In this document: in pieces, positions 55,751-64,000 of the stretch | Layout of the letters: the number at the start of each line of letters is the position of its first letter | Position numbering within the stretch: position 1 is the stretch's first letter | Source: Mycolicibacterium sp. CBMA 226 | GTDB taxonomy: Bacteria; Actinomycetota; Actinomycetes; Mycobacteriales; Mycobacteriaceae | Length of the DNA stretch: 64,000 bases | Assembly (NCBI RefSeq): GCF_009729075.1 | Contig: NZ_VTGY01000011.1 | Coordinates: forward strand, 496,001-560,000 | Direction of reading: 5' to 3' | Notes under the pieces: generated by a model | Databases searched by the model: none | What the model was told of the DNA's origin: nothing | The model's input: the letters and a program-made list of their open reading frames with translations, nothing else | Position numbers and translations under genes: made by a program

Positions 55751-55799
55751 GACTTGTGCACGATTTTCCGCGGCGACCGCGGACTATCGTGCACAAGTC
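55751..55799. repeat. long-arm palindromic element, copy 2
   Basis: GACTTGTGCACGAT-N21-ATCGTGCACAAGTC: perfect 14-base arms, with an inner CCGCGG-CGA-CCGCGG. It begins 4 bases after the purD stop and ends within the stop codon of the convergent esterase gene. Same GAYTTGTGCAC arms as the element at 20350. It may act as a bidirectional terminator. Confidence 0.85.
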
Positions 55800-56715
55800 A
55801 CTGGACGAGTAGCGGGGCCAGCCACGAAATCTCGGCCGGCAACTGTGCGCTCCAGAACGATCCGTCGTGCCCGCCGGGGGAGAAGCCACCGGCGGCGCCA
55901 TTGGGCAGTTGGGCGATGAACTGCTTGGTCGCGGAGTAGAACGGGTCACTGTCGCCGCAGTCGATCCGGATCGGGATGCCCGCCAGCCCCGGCAATCCCC
56001 AGACCGAGTTGGCGGCGAAGTCGGCCGCGCCGTCGAAGGCGCCCGGGGCCGTCGCACCCGATGACGTCCAAAGCGCTGGGCTGACGGCGCAGATCGCCGC
56101 GGTGCGGGCCGCACCCAGCCGGGCACCCAGCAGCAGCGCGCCGTAGCCGCCCATCGACCAGCCCAGGAACCCGACCCGCGAAGTGTCGAGGCCCTGCGCG
56201 GCCAGCATCGGGATCAGCTCGTCGACCACCATGGCGCCCGCATCCTCGCCGGACTCCCTCTTGTGCCAGTAGCCGCCACCGCCGTCGACGGCGACCACCG
56301 CGAACGGCGGCAGGCCGGCGGCTACGGCCTGCGCCAGTCCCTGCTCGACACCGCCGGCCATCACGGTGGCAGCGTCGCTGCCTTTGCCGTGTAGCGCGAT
56401 CACGGGACGCAGCGGCGCGGTCTGGCCCGGCGGGCGGGCGATGGCCCAGTTGGTCGAGACACCGCCGCGGGCCTGCGAGACGAACGAACCGGTCACGTAG
56501 GTGGGTGCCGGCGCCTGCGCCTGCGGGGCCAGCGGCGGTGGCGCGAGCGGCGACCCGACGCTCGTCATCGTCACCGGTTGCGCGGTGACGGCCGGGCGGT
56601 TGAACGTCGACCCCAACGCGAACGCGCCGGCGGCCCCTGCGGCGGCGCCCGCTCCGAGACGGAGGACGGCGCGTCGGCTCAGCTCTGCCATGGCCGCCAT
56701 CATGCCATCGGCCAC
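55798..56715 (-). CDS. exported alpha/beta-hydrolase esterase (Rv0774c-like)
   Basis: 305 residues. A twin-arginine-type leader (LSRRAVLRLGAGAAAGAAGAFALG) suggests Tat export. Nucleophile elbow GWSMGG, catalytic His in GGHDGSFW near the C-terminus and Asp in IDCGDSDP. The fold is like the antigen 85/esterase D group. M. tuberculosis Rv0774c in this position is a stress-induced esterase. Four in-frame Met codons occur within the first nine residues, so the start is uncertain (56715 to 56691). Confidence 0.87.
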   Translation of the reverse strand: MADGMMAAMAELSRRAVLRLGAGAAAGAAGAFALGSTFNRPAVTAQPVTMTSVGSPLAPPPLAPQAQAPAPTYVTGSFVSQARGGVSTNWAIARPPGQTAPLRPVIALHGKGSDAATVMAGGVEQGLAQAVAAGLPPFAVVAVDGGGGYWHKRESGEDAGAMVVDELIPMLAAQGLDTSRVGFLGWSMGGYGALLLGARLGAARTAAICAVSPALWTSSGATAPGAFDGAADFAANSVWGLPGLAGIPIRIDCGDSDPFYSATKQFIAQLPNGAAGGFSPGGHDGSFWSAQLPAEISWLAPLLVQ

Positions 56716-56799
56716 CGGGCGTCATTCCTGAGTAATGCCTAATGGATTACGTGAAATCGTGATCGCCGCGTGACCATTCCTGGCAGCATTTACAGGGTG

Positions 56800-57414
56800 A
56801 TGACAGCAGTCACCCCGAAAGGGGAGCGGCGACGGTATGCGCTGGTCAGCGCCGCCGCGGAGCTGCTGTGTGAGGGTGGCTTCGACGCCGTCCGGCACCG
56901 CGCGGTGGCCCAGCGGGCCGGGCTCCCGCTGGCCTCCACCACGTACTACTTCTCGTCGCTCGACGACCTCATCGAAAAAGCCGTCGAGCACGTCGGGGAG
57001 ACCGAATCGCAGCAGTTGCGCATGCGGGTCTCGGCGCTCTCACGGCGCCGACGAGGCGCGGACGCGACGGCAGATCTGCTGGTCGACCTGCTGGTCGGCG
57101 ATGGCAACCGGGCATCCGACCAGTTGATCTCCCGCTACGAGCGGTACATCGCCTGCGCCCGTCAGCCGGGGCTGCGCGACGTGCAGCGGCGCATCCTCAA
57201 GCAGCGGTCCGAGGCCGTCGTCGAGGTCGTGGAGCGGTCCGGGCGCTCGGTGCGGGCCGAACTGCTCACGGCCCTGGTCTGCGCGGTCGACGGGGCAGTC
57301 GTGGCCTCGATGGTCAGCGACGGTGACGGCCCGCGGGCGACGGCCCGGGCCACGCTGGTGGACGTCATCGACGTCTTGGCCCCCTTCGACCAAGAACGCC
57401 GGGTGGCCCTGTAA
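56800..57414 (+). CDS. TetR-family regulator (Rv0775-like)
   Basis: About 204 residues. Helix-turn-helix GFDAVRHRAVAQRAGLPLASTTYYFSSLDDLIEKA near the N-terminus, then a TetR ligand domain rich in Arg and Val. ATG 56800 is chosen because the fold begins at once; GTG 56770 would add ten residues. Divergent from the esterase, which is a likely target. Confidence 0.85.
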   Translation: MTAVTPKGERRRYALVSAAAELLCEGGFDAVRHRAVAQRAGLPLASTTYYFSSLDDLIEKAVEHVGETESQQLRMRVSALSRRRRGADATADLLVDLLVGDGNRASDQLISRYERYIACARQPGLRDVQRRILKQRSEAVVEVVERSGRSVRAELLTALVCAVDGAVVASMVSDGDGPRATARATLVDVIDVLAPFDQERRVAL

Positions 57415-57438
57415 GCGGGCTTAGTAGGCTGTAGCTCC

Positions 57439-58857
57439 GTGAGCATCCCCAACGTGCTGGCCAATCGTTACGCCAGCGACGAGATGGTGGCCATCTGGTC
57501 ACCGGAGAACAAGATCGTCGCCGAACGCCGGCTGTGGCTGGCCGTGCTGCGCGCGCAGTCCGAGCTCGGTGTGTCCGTGCCTGACGGGGTGCTGGCCGAC
57601 TACGAGCGCGTGCTGGAGCAGGTCGACCTGGGCTCGATCGCCGCGCGCGAGCGGGTCACCCGCCATGACGTCAAGGCGCGCATCGAGGAATTCAACGCGC
57701 TGGCCGGTCACGAGCACGTGCACAAGGGCATGACGAGCCGCGACCTCACCGAGAACGTCGAGCAGCTGCAGATCCGGCAGTCGCTGGAACTGGTGTTCTC
57801 GCACGGCGTCGCGGTGGTGGCCCGGCTCGCCGAGCGCGCCGCGCTCTACCGCGACCTGGTGATGGCCGGCCGCTCGCACAACGTGGCGGCGCAGGCCACC
57901 ACCCTGGGTAAGCGATTCGCCTCGGCCGCAGAAGAGACGCTGATCGCGCTGACCCGGTTGCGGGAGCTCATCGACCGGTACCCGCTGCGCGGCATCAAGG
58001 GCCCGATGGGCACCGCGCAGGACATGCTCGACCTGTTCGGCGGCGACGCGTCACGGCTGGCCGGGTTGGAGAGCCGAATCGCGGAGTTTCTTGGATTCAC
58101 CGAGGTTTTCACCTCGGTCGGCCAGGTATACCCGCGTTCGCTGGACCATGATGTGCTCTCGGCACTGGTGCAGTTGGGCGCCGGTCCGTCGTCGTTCGCG
58201 CACACCATCCGCCTGATGGCCGGCCACGAACTGGCCACCGAGGGCTTCGCGCCCGGCCAGGTCGGCTCGTCGGCCATGCCGCACAAGATGAACACCCGGT
58301 CGTGTGAACGCGTCAACGGCCTACAGGTAGTGCTGCGCGGCTACGGCTCGATGGCCGCGGAACTGGCTGGGGCGCAATGGAATGAGGGCGACGTCTTCTG
58401 CTCGGTGGTGCGCCGCGTCGCGCTGCCCGACGCGTTCTTCGCGATCGACGGGCAGACCGAGACGTTCCTGACGGTGCTCGACGAGTTCGGCGCCTACCCC
58501 GCGGTGATCCAGCGCGAGCTGGATCGCTACCTGCCGTTCCTGGCGACGACCCGCATCCTGATCGCCGCGGTGCGCGCCGGTGTCGGCCGCGAGACCGCGC
58601 ACGAGGTCATCAAGGAGCACGCCGTCGCCGTCGCCCTCGCGATGCGCGAAAAGGGTTTGGAGCCAGACCTGCTGGACCGGCTGGCCGCCGATCCGCGGCT
58701 GCCGCTGGACCGCGTCGAACTCGATGCGGCGCTGGCCGACAAGCAGGCCTTCAGCGGTGCGGCGGGAGACCAGGTCGACGCCGTCGTGGCGGCGGTGGAC
58801 CGCCTCGTCGCGCAGTACCCGGAGGCCGCCAAGTACACCTCGGGCGCCATCCTGTGA
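57439..58857 (+). CDS. purB: adenylosuccinate lyase PurB
   Basis: 472 residues, fumarase/aspartase superfamily. Signature loop [12 protein letters not shown] with the catalytic Ser, and [13 protein letters not shown] and [16 protein letters not shown] with the acid/base His. It cleaves SAICAR and adenylosuccinate to release fumarate in purine synthesis. GTG start. The stop overlaps the CYP126 start (GTGA), an odd but conserved pairing. Confidence 0.97.
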   Translation: MSIPNVLANRYASDEMVAIWSPENKIVAERRLWLAVLRAQSELGVSVPDGVLADYERVLEQVDLGSIAARERVTRHDVKARIEEFNALAGHEHVHKGMTSRDLTENVEQLQIRQSLELVFSHGVAVVARLAERAALYRDLVMAGRSHNVAAQATTLGKRFASAAEETLIALTRLRELIDRYPLRGIKGPMGTAQDMLDLFGGDASRLAGLESRIAEFLGFTEVFTSVGQVYPRSLDHDVLSALVQLGAGPSSFAHTIRLMAGHELATEGFAPGQVGSSAMPHKMNTRSCERVNGLQVVLRGYGSMAAELAGAQWNEGDVFCSVVRRVALPDAFFAIDGQTETFLTVLDEFGAYPAVIQRELDRYLPFLATTRILIAAVRAGVGRETAHEVIKEHAVAVALAMREKGLEPDLLDRLAADPRLPLDRVELDAALADKQAFSGAAGDQVDAVVAAVDRLVAQYPEAAKYTSGAIL

Positions 58858-60068
58858 CCTTGGCGCGGAGTCTGGCCGGGGTCGACCTGACCGACCTCGA
58901 CAACTTCGCGACGGGCTTCCCGCACGAGCTGTTCGCGCGGCACCGCGCGGAAGCCCCGGTCTATTGGCACGAGCCGACGGAGAACACCCCGGACGGCGAG
59001 GGCTTCTGGTCCGTCGCCACCCATGCGGAAACCCTTGTGGTGCTGCGTGATCCAGTGACGTACTCGTCGGTGACGGGTGGTTCCCGACCCTTCGGCGGCA
59101 CGCTGATCCAGGACCTGTCCATCGCCGGCCAGGTGCTGAACATGATGGACGACCCGCGGCACGCGGAGATCCGGCGGTTGGTGTCGTCGGGGCTGACGCC
59201 GCGGATGATCGCGCGCGTCGAGGACGACCTGCGTGCGCGCAGCCAGGTACTGCTGGACGCGGTGGAGCCGGGCATCCCCTTCGACTTCCTGGTCGACATC
59301 GCCGCCGAGCTGCCCATGCAGATGATCTGCATCCTGATGGGTATCCCTGAGTCGCAGCGGCATTGGCTGTTCGAGGCCATCGAGCCCAGTTTCGATTTCG
59401 GCGGTTCGCGCAAGGCCGCCATCACCAGGTTGTCCGTCGAGGAGGCCGGCTCGCGGATGTACAACTTCGGCATGGAGCTGATCGCGTCCAAGCGGGCCGA
59501 GCCCACCGACGACATGTTGTCGGTGGTGGCCAACGCCGAAGGCGTGTCTGACCTCGAGGTGTATCTGTTCTTCAACCTGCTGTTCAGCGCAGGCGCCGAA
59601 ACCACCCGCAACTCGGTGGCCGGCGGGCTGTTGGCGTTGTGCGAGAACCCATCCCAGCTGACCCTGTTGCGCGCGGACCCATCGCTTCTGCCGTCGGCGA
59701 TCGAGGAGATGGTGCGCTGGACGTCGCCGTCGCCGTCGAAGCGCCGGACCGCCACGCGCACCGTCGAGTTGGGCGGGTGCACCATCGAGGCGGGACAGAA
59801 GGTGGTCGTCTGGGAAGGCTCGGCCAACCGTGACGAGTTGGTGTTCGCCGCTCCCATGACCTTCGACGTCGCCCGGAAACCCAACCCGCACTTGGGATTC
59901 GGGCAGGGCCTGCACTACTGCCTGGGCGCCAATCTGGCTCGGCTGGAGCTCCGGGTCCTGTTCGAGGAGTTGCTCAACCGGTTCCCGGACATCACGGTGG
60001 TGGAGCCACCGGAGTGGACCCGGAGCAACCGGCACACCGGGCTCCGGCACCTGATGGTCCGGGTCTGA
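58854..60068 (+). CDS. cyp126: cytochrome P450 CYP126
   Basis: 404 residues. I-helix [17 protein letters not shown], ExxR in EEMVRWTSP, haem cysteine in [17 protein letters not shown]. Sequence and purB adjacency match Rv0778/CYP126A1 of M. tuberculosis, whose crystal structure shows a large pocket and possible dimer; the physiological substrate is unknown. Translationally coupled to purB. Confidence 0.95.
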   Translation: MTLARSLAGVDLTDLDNFATGFPHELFARHRAEAPVYWHEPTENTPDGEGFWSVATHAETLVVLRDPVTYSSVTGGSRPFGGTLIQDLSIAGQVLNMMDDPRHAEIRRLVSSGLTPRMIARVEDDLRARSQVLLDAVEPGIPFDFLVDIAAELPMQMICILMGIPESQRHWLFEAIEPSFDFGGSRKAAITRLSVEEAGSRMYNFGMELIASKRAEPTDDMLSVVANAEGVSDLEVYLFFNLLFSAGAETTRNSVAGGLLALCENPSQLTLLRADPSLLPSAIEEMVRWTSPSPSKRRTATRTVELGGCTIEAGQKVVVWEGSANRDELVFAAPMTFDVARKPNPHLGFGQGLHYCLGANLARLELRVLFEELLNRFPDITVVEPPEWTRSNRHTGLRHLMVRV

Positions 60069-60116
60069 CCAGTCCCTGGATTCAGGCGGATATCGCTCTC
60101 ATGGTGCGGGGGTGAA

Positions 60117-60980
60117 CTACTTCTCCAGGGTGAATTGGTTGACGTCGACCTGGCCGAGCCGGAAACCCTTGGCGCAGCCCGTCAAATACTTCATGTACCG
60201 GTCGTAGACCTCCACGGATTGCATCGCGATCGCCTCATCACGGTGCGCTTCCAGCGCCTCGGCCCACAAATCCAGCGTTCTCGCGTAGTGGGGCTGCAGT
60301 GATTGCACCCGGGTCACCCGGAATCCGGCTTCGGCAGCACGCTGTTCGACCATGACGGTCGTCGGCAACCGGCCGCCCGGGAAGATCTCGGTGGTGATGA
60401 ACTTGATGAACCGGGCCAGCTCGAAGGTCAGCGGGATACCGAGTTCTTTGGCTTGTCGCGGGTCGAACCCGCAGATGGTGTGCAGCAGCATCACGCCGTC
60501 GGGTGGAAGCGCGTCGTAGGCCATCTGGAAGAACGCGGGATACCGGTCGTGGCCGAAATGCTCGAACGCCCCGATCGACACGATCCGGTCGACCGGTTCA
60601 TGGAACTGCTCCCAGCCCTCCAGAAGAACGCGGTGTGAGCGGTCGGTGTCCATCCCGTTCAGCAGGTCCTCGACGTGGGCGGCCTGGTTCTTGGACAGCG
60701 TCAAGCCGATGACGTTGACGTCGTAGTTCTCGATCGCGCGGCGCATCACCGCGCCCCAGCCGCAGCCCACGTCGAGCAGCGTCATCCCGGGGGTCAGGCC
60801 CAGTTTGCCCAGCGCCAGGTCGATCTTCGCCATTTGTGCCTGCTCGAGCGTCAAGTCGTCGCGCTCGAAGTACGCACAGCTGTACGTCTGGCTGGGGTCC
60901 AGGAACAGCCGGAAGAAGTCGTCCGAGAGGTCGTAGTGCGCCTGGACGTCCTCGAAGTGGGGCTTGAGTCTGTCTGCCAT
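60117..60980 (-). CDS. mycolic-acid cyclopropane synthase, CmaA1/MmaA2-like
   Basis: 287 residues, AdoMet-dependent. AdoMet motif LLDVGCGWGAVM, the conserved [12 protein letters not shown], active-site VDRIVSIGAFEHFG and [12 protein letters not shown]. The N-terminus ([38 protein letters not shown]) is closest to CmaA1/MmaA2, which cyclopropanate double bonds of meromycolate chains attached to the acyl carrier AcpM. ATG 60980 with GGAAGGAAATGCC. The C-terminal about 110 residues are nearly identical to the partial gene at 63670. Confidence 0.93.
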   Translation of the reverse strand: MADRLKPHFEDVQAHYDLSDDFFRLFLDPSQTYSCAYFERDDLTLEQAQMAKIDLALGKLGLTPGMTLLDVGCGWGAVMRRAIENYDVNVIGLTLSKNQAAHVEDLLNGMDTDRSHRVLLEGWEQFHEPVDRIVSIGAFEHFGHDRYPAFFQMAYDALPPDGVMLLHTICGFDPRQAKELGIPLTFELARFIKFITTEIFPGGRLPTTVMVEQRAAEAGFRVTRVQSLQPHYARTLDLWAEALEAHRDEAIAMQSVEVYDRYMKYLTGCAKGFRLGQVDVNQFTLEK

Positions 60981-61484
60981 GGCATTTCCTTCCTGGCAGT
61001 GGGTGCGGAGGGCTGGTCGCGGCCCGGCCCATCCGACCGGCGACGGCGACGGTTCGTACGGGGTGCCACGTTTCAGAACACGTGCGTGGGGACGGTGCGG
61101 TTCGCCCGACCCGACAGGGTATTCGTTGCCAGCTTTCAGTTGGACGGCCCGACTAGCGCTCAGCAAAGCAGGAATTCGCGGTCCGGTGGCGCCCACTCTG
61201 CTGGAGCGACCTGCCGGAGAAGTCCTGAAAACATATTGCCGACGGCTTACCAGTGAAGCAACGACCCAGCTGCTAGGCAAGTGGAAACGCGGCGGCGGCC
61301 ACCGCGACTTGTCGCGGGCGGGGCGCTGGCCGAGTGCAGGCCGGTGGCCCGCGGCTTCAGCGCAGCAAGTCCACCCACGAGATTTGGCGTCGCACCCATC
61401 CAGACCGGCTCGGGTGACGAACACCTGATGCCAGCACCTCCGATCGATCCGCGCGCACCCCGTGTTGGTAGAGAGCGAGATGAC
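60981..61484. other. 504-base divergent intergenic region
   Basis: Separates the minus-strand methyltransferase from the plus-strand flavoprotein and must hold both promoters. I find no convincing small gene; a frame open from 61281 to the flavoprotein is an in-frame extension of low-complexity sequence without ribosome site. No strong palindrome is seen. Confidence 0.6.
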
Positions 61485-62675
61485 ATGGCGAATCGCTATG
61501 ACGTGGTGATCGCCGGCGGCGGTCCCGCTGGTGCGTCAGCAGCATGGCAAGCAGCGCAATCCGGCGCGCGAGTCGCGGTGTTCGACAAGGCTCACTTCCC
61601 GCGCGACAAGCCGTGCGGTGACGGCCTGACGCCCCGGGCCGTCAGTTACATCCAGAAGATGGGGCTGGCCGAGCAGGTCGCGAAGTTCCATCGGGTCAAT
61701 CGAGCCACAGTCTTCAGCCCGCGCCGATGGGATCTGGCGTTCCCCGACCGTCCCGGCATGCCCGATCACGGCCACGTGGCACGCCGTCTGGCGCTGGATC
61801 TCATGCTGCTGGATCGCGCCGAGTCCTGCGGCGTCGAGGTGCACCGCGGCACCGAGGTCGTCGGGCCCGTCGTCGACGACGACGGTCGTGTCGCCGGCGT
61901 GGTCCTCAAGGGCGGCGAAAAGGTCCGCGCTGATGCAGTGATCGCCGCGGACGGCGCGTATTCGCCGATCAAGCGTGCGTTGAAGCTCAACTCTCCCTAC
62001 CGCGGCTACTCGGCGATCGCGATCAGGGCGGAGATGCCGGCCAACCGCCCTGATGCCGATTCCCTTGACGTTCATCTGCAGCTGCGGTTCAAAGGCGACC
62101 AATTGCCCGGTTACGGCTGGGTTTTCCCGCTGGGCGGTGGTCAGGTGAATGTCGGTCTGGGATATGTGAACAGCTACCGGAACTGGCAGCAGATCAACGC
62201 CCGCCAACTGCTCGGAGAGTTCCTCGCGGGCCTACCTGCCGAGTGGGAGTTGCCCACAATCGATGAGTTGGCGCGGTCAAAAGCCGTCCGGGCGTGGCGG
62301 CTCCCGATGGGATTCACCGTTTGGCCGCCCTGGCGACCGGGCGTGCTGTTCGCCGGAGACGCCCTCGGTGCGGCGCGGCCGGCATCCGGTGCGGGCATCT
62401 CGAAAGCGCTCCAATCCGGGCTGGCTGCCGGTGAATGCGCCATCGCGGCATTGACCAACGGCGGCCCGGACGATTTCACCAACTATGCCCAGCGCGTCCA
62501 GGCCGCGTGGGGCAAGGAATACCGCCGCGGCCGGTGGTTCCACAAGATGGTCGGAAACCCGGCGGTGGCCAATGCCGGTCTTCGGGTGCTCGACACACTG
62601 AGCAGTCCGGTAGTCCGCTCGCGCCTACTGTTCTGGGAGCGCTGGGACGACCCACGGCCGCAGACTCCCCGGTGA
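61485..62675 (+). CDS. geranylgeranyl-reductase-family FAD oxidoreductase
   Basis: 396 residues. FAD loop VVIAGGGPAGASAAW, the family signature FPRDKPCGDGLTPRAV and the FAD pyrophosphate segment GVLFAGDALGAARPASGAGISKAL. The family includes geranylgeranyl reductases, the menaquinone reductase MenJ (Rv0561c) and flavin epoxidases/hydroxylases. ATG 61485 follows GAGAGCGAG. It is flanked on both sides by mycolate methyltransferases transcribed in the opposite direction, so action on meromycolate or another long alkene is an attractive inference but unproven; MenJ-type action is the alternative. Confidence 0.85.
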   Translation: MANRYDVVIAGGGPAGASAAWQAAQSGARVAVFDKAHFPRDKPCGDGLTPRAVSYIQKMGLAEQVAKFHRVNRATVFSPRRWDLAFPDRPGMPDHGHVARRLALDLMLLDRAESCGVEVHRGTEVVGPVVDDDGRVAGVVLKGGEKVRADAVIAADGAYSPIKRALKLNSPYRGYSAIAIRAEMPANRPDADSLDVHLQLRFKGDQLPGYGWVFPLGGGQVNVGLGYVNSYRNWQQINARQLLGEFLAGLPAEWELPTIDELARSKAVRAWRLPMGFTVWPPWRPGVLFAGDALGAARPASGAGISKALQSGLAAGECAIAALTNGGPDDFTNYAQRVQAAWGKEYRRGRWFHKMVGNPAVANAGLRVLDTLSSPVVRSRLLFWERWDDPRPQTPR

Positions 62676-62706
62676 GCACGTTTCCGTGCCCCCCGGGGAG
62701 GTCCGG

Positions 62707-63591
62707 CTAGTTACCTGGCTTCTGATATGTGGCCAGGGTGACGTCGAGGAGCCCCTCGGTGAAATAGCGTTCGCAACCGCGCAGGTACTTCATGAAGCGT
62801 TGATACACGTCCTCTGACTGGACCTCGACGGCCCGCTCATGATTGGTCTCCAGCGAATTGCCCCAGATATTCAATGTTCGTATGTAGTGCGGCCGAAGTG
62901 AGATGGTCTCGGGCACCTGGAACCCCGCTTGGACCCCCTGCTCGATCATCATCTGGGTGGTGGGAATTCGGCCGCCCGGGAAAATTTCGGTGACGATGAA
63001 TTTGATGAATCGGGCGGTCTCGAACGTGACCTTCTTGCCGTTCGCGTGCAGATCGTAGGGATGGAAGCCCACGCTGCTCTGGATGGTCATGCGACCGTCG
63101 TCGGGAAGAATGTCGAAACAGTTCTTGAAGAAGTCGGGATAGCGCTCGAAACCGAAATGCTCGAACGCCTCGATGGACACGATCCGGTCCACGGGTTCGT
63201 CGAACTGTTCCCAGCCGCGCAGGAGTACCCGCCGAGATCGGTCGGTGTCGACGTCGTCGAGCAGTTGCTGAGTGAAGGCCCGCTGGTTCTTCGACAACGT
63301 CAACCCGATGACGTTGACGTCGTACTTCTCGACAGCGCGCTTGGCAGTGGCGCCCCAGCCGCAGCCGATGTCCAGGAGCGTCATCCCCGGTTCGAGCGCG
63401 AGTTTGTCGAGGTTGAGGTCGATCTTGGCGAGCTGCGCCTGTTCGAGGTCGAGGGTCGGGGGCTCGAAATAGGCACAACTGTAGGTGCGACTGCGATCCT
63501 GGAACAGCGCAAAGAAATCGTCTGACAAATCGTAGTGGGCTTGGATTTCTTCGAAATGCGGCCGCATTTCCTCACGAGAATCGGTTGACAT
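62707..63591 (-). CDS. mmaA4: hydroxymycolate synthase-type methyltransferase, MmaA4/Hma-like
   Basis: 294 residues. AdoMet motif [15 protein letters not shown], then [14 protein letters not shown]. The segment [22 protein letters not shown] and the end [24 protein letters not shown] match M. tuberculosis MmaA4 (SYHPYEMAARGKK, YLKPG), distinct from the cyclopropane synthases. MmaA4 converts a meromycolate double bond into a hydroxyl with adjacent methyl branch, the precursor of methoxy-, keto- and epoxy-mycolates. Its presence predicts oxygenated mycolates. ATG 63591. Confidence 0.92.
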   Translation of the reverse strand: MSTDSREEMRPHFEEIQAHYDLSDDFFALFQDRSRTYSCAYFEPPTLDLEQAQLAKIDLNLDKLALEPGMTLLDIGCGWGATAKRAVEKYDVNVIGLTLSKNQRAFTQQLLDDVDTDRSRRVLLRGWEQFDEPVDRIVSIEAFEHFGFERYPDFFKNCFDILPDDGRMTIQSSVGFHPYDLHANGKKVTFETARFIKFIVTEIFPGGRIPTTQMMIEQGVQAGFQVPETISLRPHYIRTLNIWGNSLETNHERAVEVQSEDVYQRFMKYLRGCERYFTEGLLDVTLATYQKPGN

Positions 63592-63669
63592 GAATTCATG
63601 CTTTCCAGCGCGGCATTACCGTGCCGCGCTTGTTGGTAGCGGTCCGGTGGCAGGGCTCCGGGTGAACCG

Positions 63670-64000
63670 TTATTTCTGCAGGGTGAATTGGTTGACGTCG
63701 ACCTGGCCGCGGCGGAACATTTGCGCGCAGCCGGTGAGGTACCTCATGTAGCGGTCGTAGACCTCGACAGATTGCAGTTCGATGGCCTCGTCGCGGTGTG
63801 CCTCCAGCGCCTCGGCCCACAAATCCAGGGTTCGTGCGTAATGCGGTTGCAGGGACTGGACGCGAGTCACCTTGAATCCGGCCGCGGCGGCGTGCTCATG
63901 GACCATCGGGATCGACGGCAGGCGCCCGCCGGGGAAGATCTCGGTCAAGATGAATTTCACGAATCGGGCGAGTTCGAATGTCAGTGGGATGCCGAGTTCT
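63670..64000 (-). CDS. mycolic-acid cyclopropane synthase, C-terminal part (cut by window end)
   Basis: About the last 110 residues of a second CmaA1/MmaA2-like enzyme, running off the right edge: [32 protein letters not shown] written here in part as [14 protein letters not shown], then TRVQSLQPHYARTLDLW and the end GQVDVNQFTLQK. It is nearly identical to the gene at 60117 over this part, indicating recent duplication around the mmaA4-like gene. Confidence 0.9.
   Translation of the reverse strand, partial: ELGIPLTFELARFVKFILTEIFPGGRLPSIPMVHEHAAAAGFKVTRVQSLQPHYARTLDLWAEALEAHRDEAIELQSVEVYDRYMRYLTGCAQMFRRGQVDVNQFTLQK

Noticed and set aside
61281..61484. 68-residue N-terminal extension of the flavoprotein
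   Set aside because: Low-complexity sequence with no ribosome site; the FAD-binding strand starts right after ATG 61485.

Overview
The window is high-GC actinobacterial chromosome and almost certainly comes from a Mycolicibacterium/Mycobacterium. It carries mycolic-acid methyltransferases, the trehalose-monomycolate transport factor TtfA, PhoP/PhoR nearly identical to the tuberculosis proteins, CYP51/CYP126-type P450s, LpqH-type lipoproteins and HspR-controlled chaperones. Gene order over long stretches follows the M. tuberculosis Rv0350-Rv0385 and Rv0756c-Rv0778 regions. Between these blocks lie accessory genes (glycan synthesis, arsenic, small secreted proteins). The species cannot be named from the sequence alone.

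Layout. 1-4.8 kb: start of a flavin monooxygenase, an HNH/13E12 gene under a perfect LexA box, a metallo-beta-lactamase-fold protein, a MocR-type regulator and a divergent flavin-nucleotide-binding protein. 4.8-9.1 kb: the dnaK-grpE-dnaJ-hspR operon behind two HAIR operators. 9.2-14.1 kb: two GT87 mannosyltransferase paralogues and a membrane O-acyltransferase with an SGNH domain, probably an envelope-glycan locus. 14.2-17.6 kb: a reverse operon of CYTH protein, type II flavohemoglobin and aldose 1-epimerase, then a GAP-family membrane protein. 17.7-24.1 kb: clpB (two abutting HAIR sites, strong terminator), ttfA, a lipoprotein, a TrmH-type RNA methyltransferase and a GH76 glycosidase. 24.1-27.0 kb: small secreted proteins, an LpqH-like lipoprotein and ChrA. 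27.0-29.4 kb: an arsenic cassette (arsR divergent from arsI/cadI-acr3-arsC). 29.4-37.3 kb: DUF1254 proteins, an AraC regulator, a DUF4185 secreted protein and a ThrE-type exporter. 37.3-39.1 kb: an HNH nuclease, tRNA-Thr(UGU) and an unusual decapeptide-repeat protein.

39.2-53.7 kb: phoP-phoR behind a PhoP box, then a HIT protein and a catabolic/sterol-type cluster. On the minus strand this holds NTF2-like proteins, an NDMA-type alcohol dehydrogenase, ferredoxin, CYP51, an SDR, a second P450 and a TetR regulator. On the plus strand, divergent from the TetR gene, are an aldehyde dehydrogenase, an SDR, a beta-hydroxyacid dehydrogenase, a carboxymuconolactone-decarboxylase-like protein and an unrecognised 408-residue protein. 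Three copies of a TGGACA-N2-TGTCCA-like palindrome lie at and between the divergent starts, and a KstR-like palindrome precedes the alcohol dehydrogenase. 53.9-60.1 kb: an EspA/EspE-like protein, purD, an esterase, a TetR regulator, purB and CYP126. 60.1-64.0 kb: a mycolate-modification cluster with two CmaA1/MmaA2-like methyltransferases (one cut by the window end), an MmaA4/Hma-like enzyme and a geranylgeranyl-reductase-like flavoprotein.

The observations I rate highest are: the protein next to phoP with 27 uninterrupted 10-residue repeats; a short repeat at the dnaJ/hspR and phoP/phoR junctions that overlaps the stop codons; the GAYTTGTGCAC palindromic element that follows both clpB and purD; the candidate TetR operator set; the unknown 408-residue protein of the catabolic operon; and the flavoprotein embedded among mycolate methyltransferases.
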